Shown: one piece after another, positions 61,611 through 61,648 of the stretch | Layout of the letters: each line of letters opens with the position of its first letter | Numbering within the stretch: the first letter of the stretch is position 1 | Assembly: GCA_964646755.1 (NCBI GenBank) | Contig: CAZYIE010000018.1 | Span: 1 to 61,648, forward strand | Direction: 5' to 3' | DNA from: MVRV01 sp964646755 | Lineage (GTDB): Bacteria > Desulfobacterota > Syntrophia > Syntrophales > Smithellaceae | Length of the DNA: 61,648 nt | The notes under the pieces: model-generated | The model's input: only the letters and a program-made list of their open reading frames with translations | Databases searched by the model: none | Told to the model about the DNA's origin: nothing | Program-made: the position numbers and the translations under genes

Positions 61611-61648
61611 ATGCAATCCATGCGTATAAGAATCTTCCTTGTCCTGTT
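61611..61648 (+). CDS. Start of an unidentified gene, cut by window end
   Basis: ATG at 61611 with GAGGG nine bases upstream; the visible residues MQSMRIRIFLVL look like the beginning of a signal peptide. Twelve residues only. Confidence 0.3.
   Translation, partial: MQSMRIRIFLVL

Overview
This window looks like a chromosomal segment of a strictly anaerobic, acyl-CoA-degrading bacterium of the Desulfobacterota (old Deltaproteobacteria), most like the Syntrophales (Syntrophus/Smithella type). That is inferred from gene content and order, not from a database match. The signs are many beta-oxidation paralogues, thiolase/DUF35 pairs, a 4-hydroxybutyryl-CoA-dehydratase-type Fe-S enzyme, and the housekeeping order carD, PIN/TRAM, ispDF, gltX. 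Three runs of ten N mark scaffold joins at 21577, 40781 and 58395. No rRNA, tRNA, CRISPR array or complete insertion sequence was recognised.

Layout. (1) 1-240: the edge of a LIV-type transporter operon reading out of the window, with a promoter and a FadR-like operator. (2) 251-21199, all on the minus strand: a catabolic island. Read in the direction of transcription it has an acyl-CoA toolkit (3-hydroxyacyl-CoA dehydrogenase, thiolase) and then a large block built from two related modules. Each module has two cysteine-less thiolase-like proteins, DUF35 zinc/OB proteins and a CrtI-like flavoprotein, with CrtC-like and CruF-like (carotenoid-hydratase family) proteins alongside. A chemoreceptor, another HBD, an acyl-CoA dehydrogenase, a metallo-beta-lactamase-fold hydrolase and a beta-keto acid cleavage enzyme follow. 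(3) 21325-28926: acyl-CoA ligase, then a FadR/TetR-led operon with two acyl-CoA dehydrogenases, MaoC, a PP2C-like phosphatase and a PHP protein. (4) 29106-44376: a long minus-strand run livKHMGF, two CaiB/BaiF CoA-transferases, acyl-CoA ligase, TetR, the 4HB-CoA-dehydratase-like enzyme, an enoyl-CoA hydratase-like protein, 3-hydroxyacyl-CoA dehydrogenase and acyl-CoA dehydrogenase. This reads as uptake, CoA activation, dehydration and beta-oxidation of one unidentified organic acid. (5) 44592-51780: an SDR, a radical SAM protein, a PDZ-WD40-caspase protein, an SOS-type pair (SRAP and a LexA/UmuD-like protein around a GAAC-N4-GTTC box), and decayed genes. (6) 51768-61648: housekeeping genes (gltX, ispDF, PIN/TRAM, carD, nlpD-like, pcm), a phosphoglycerate mutase whose two halves are in permuted order, a macrodomain protein, and an MNT antitoxin next to a decayed HEPN toxin.

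The strongest candidates for something undescribed are the duplicated cysteine-less thiolase/DUF35/CrtI module with its CrtC- and CruF-like partners (5690-18889) and the circularly permuted GpmI (58812-60398). Catalytic-residue calls come from reading motifs by eye. Pathway assignments are inference.
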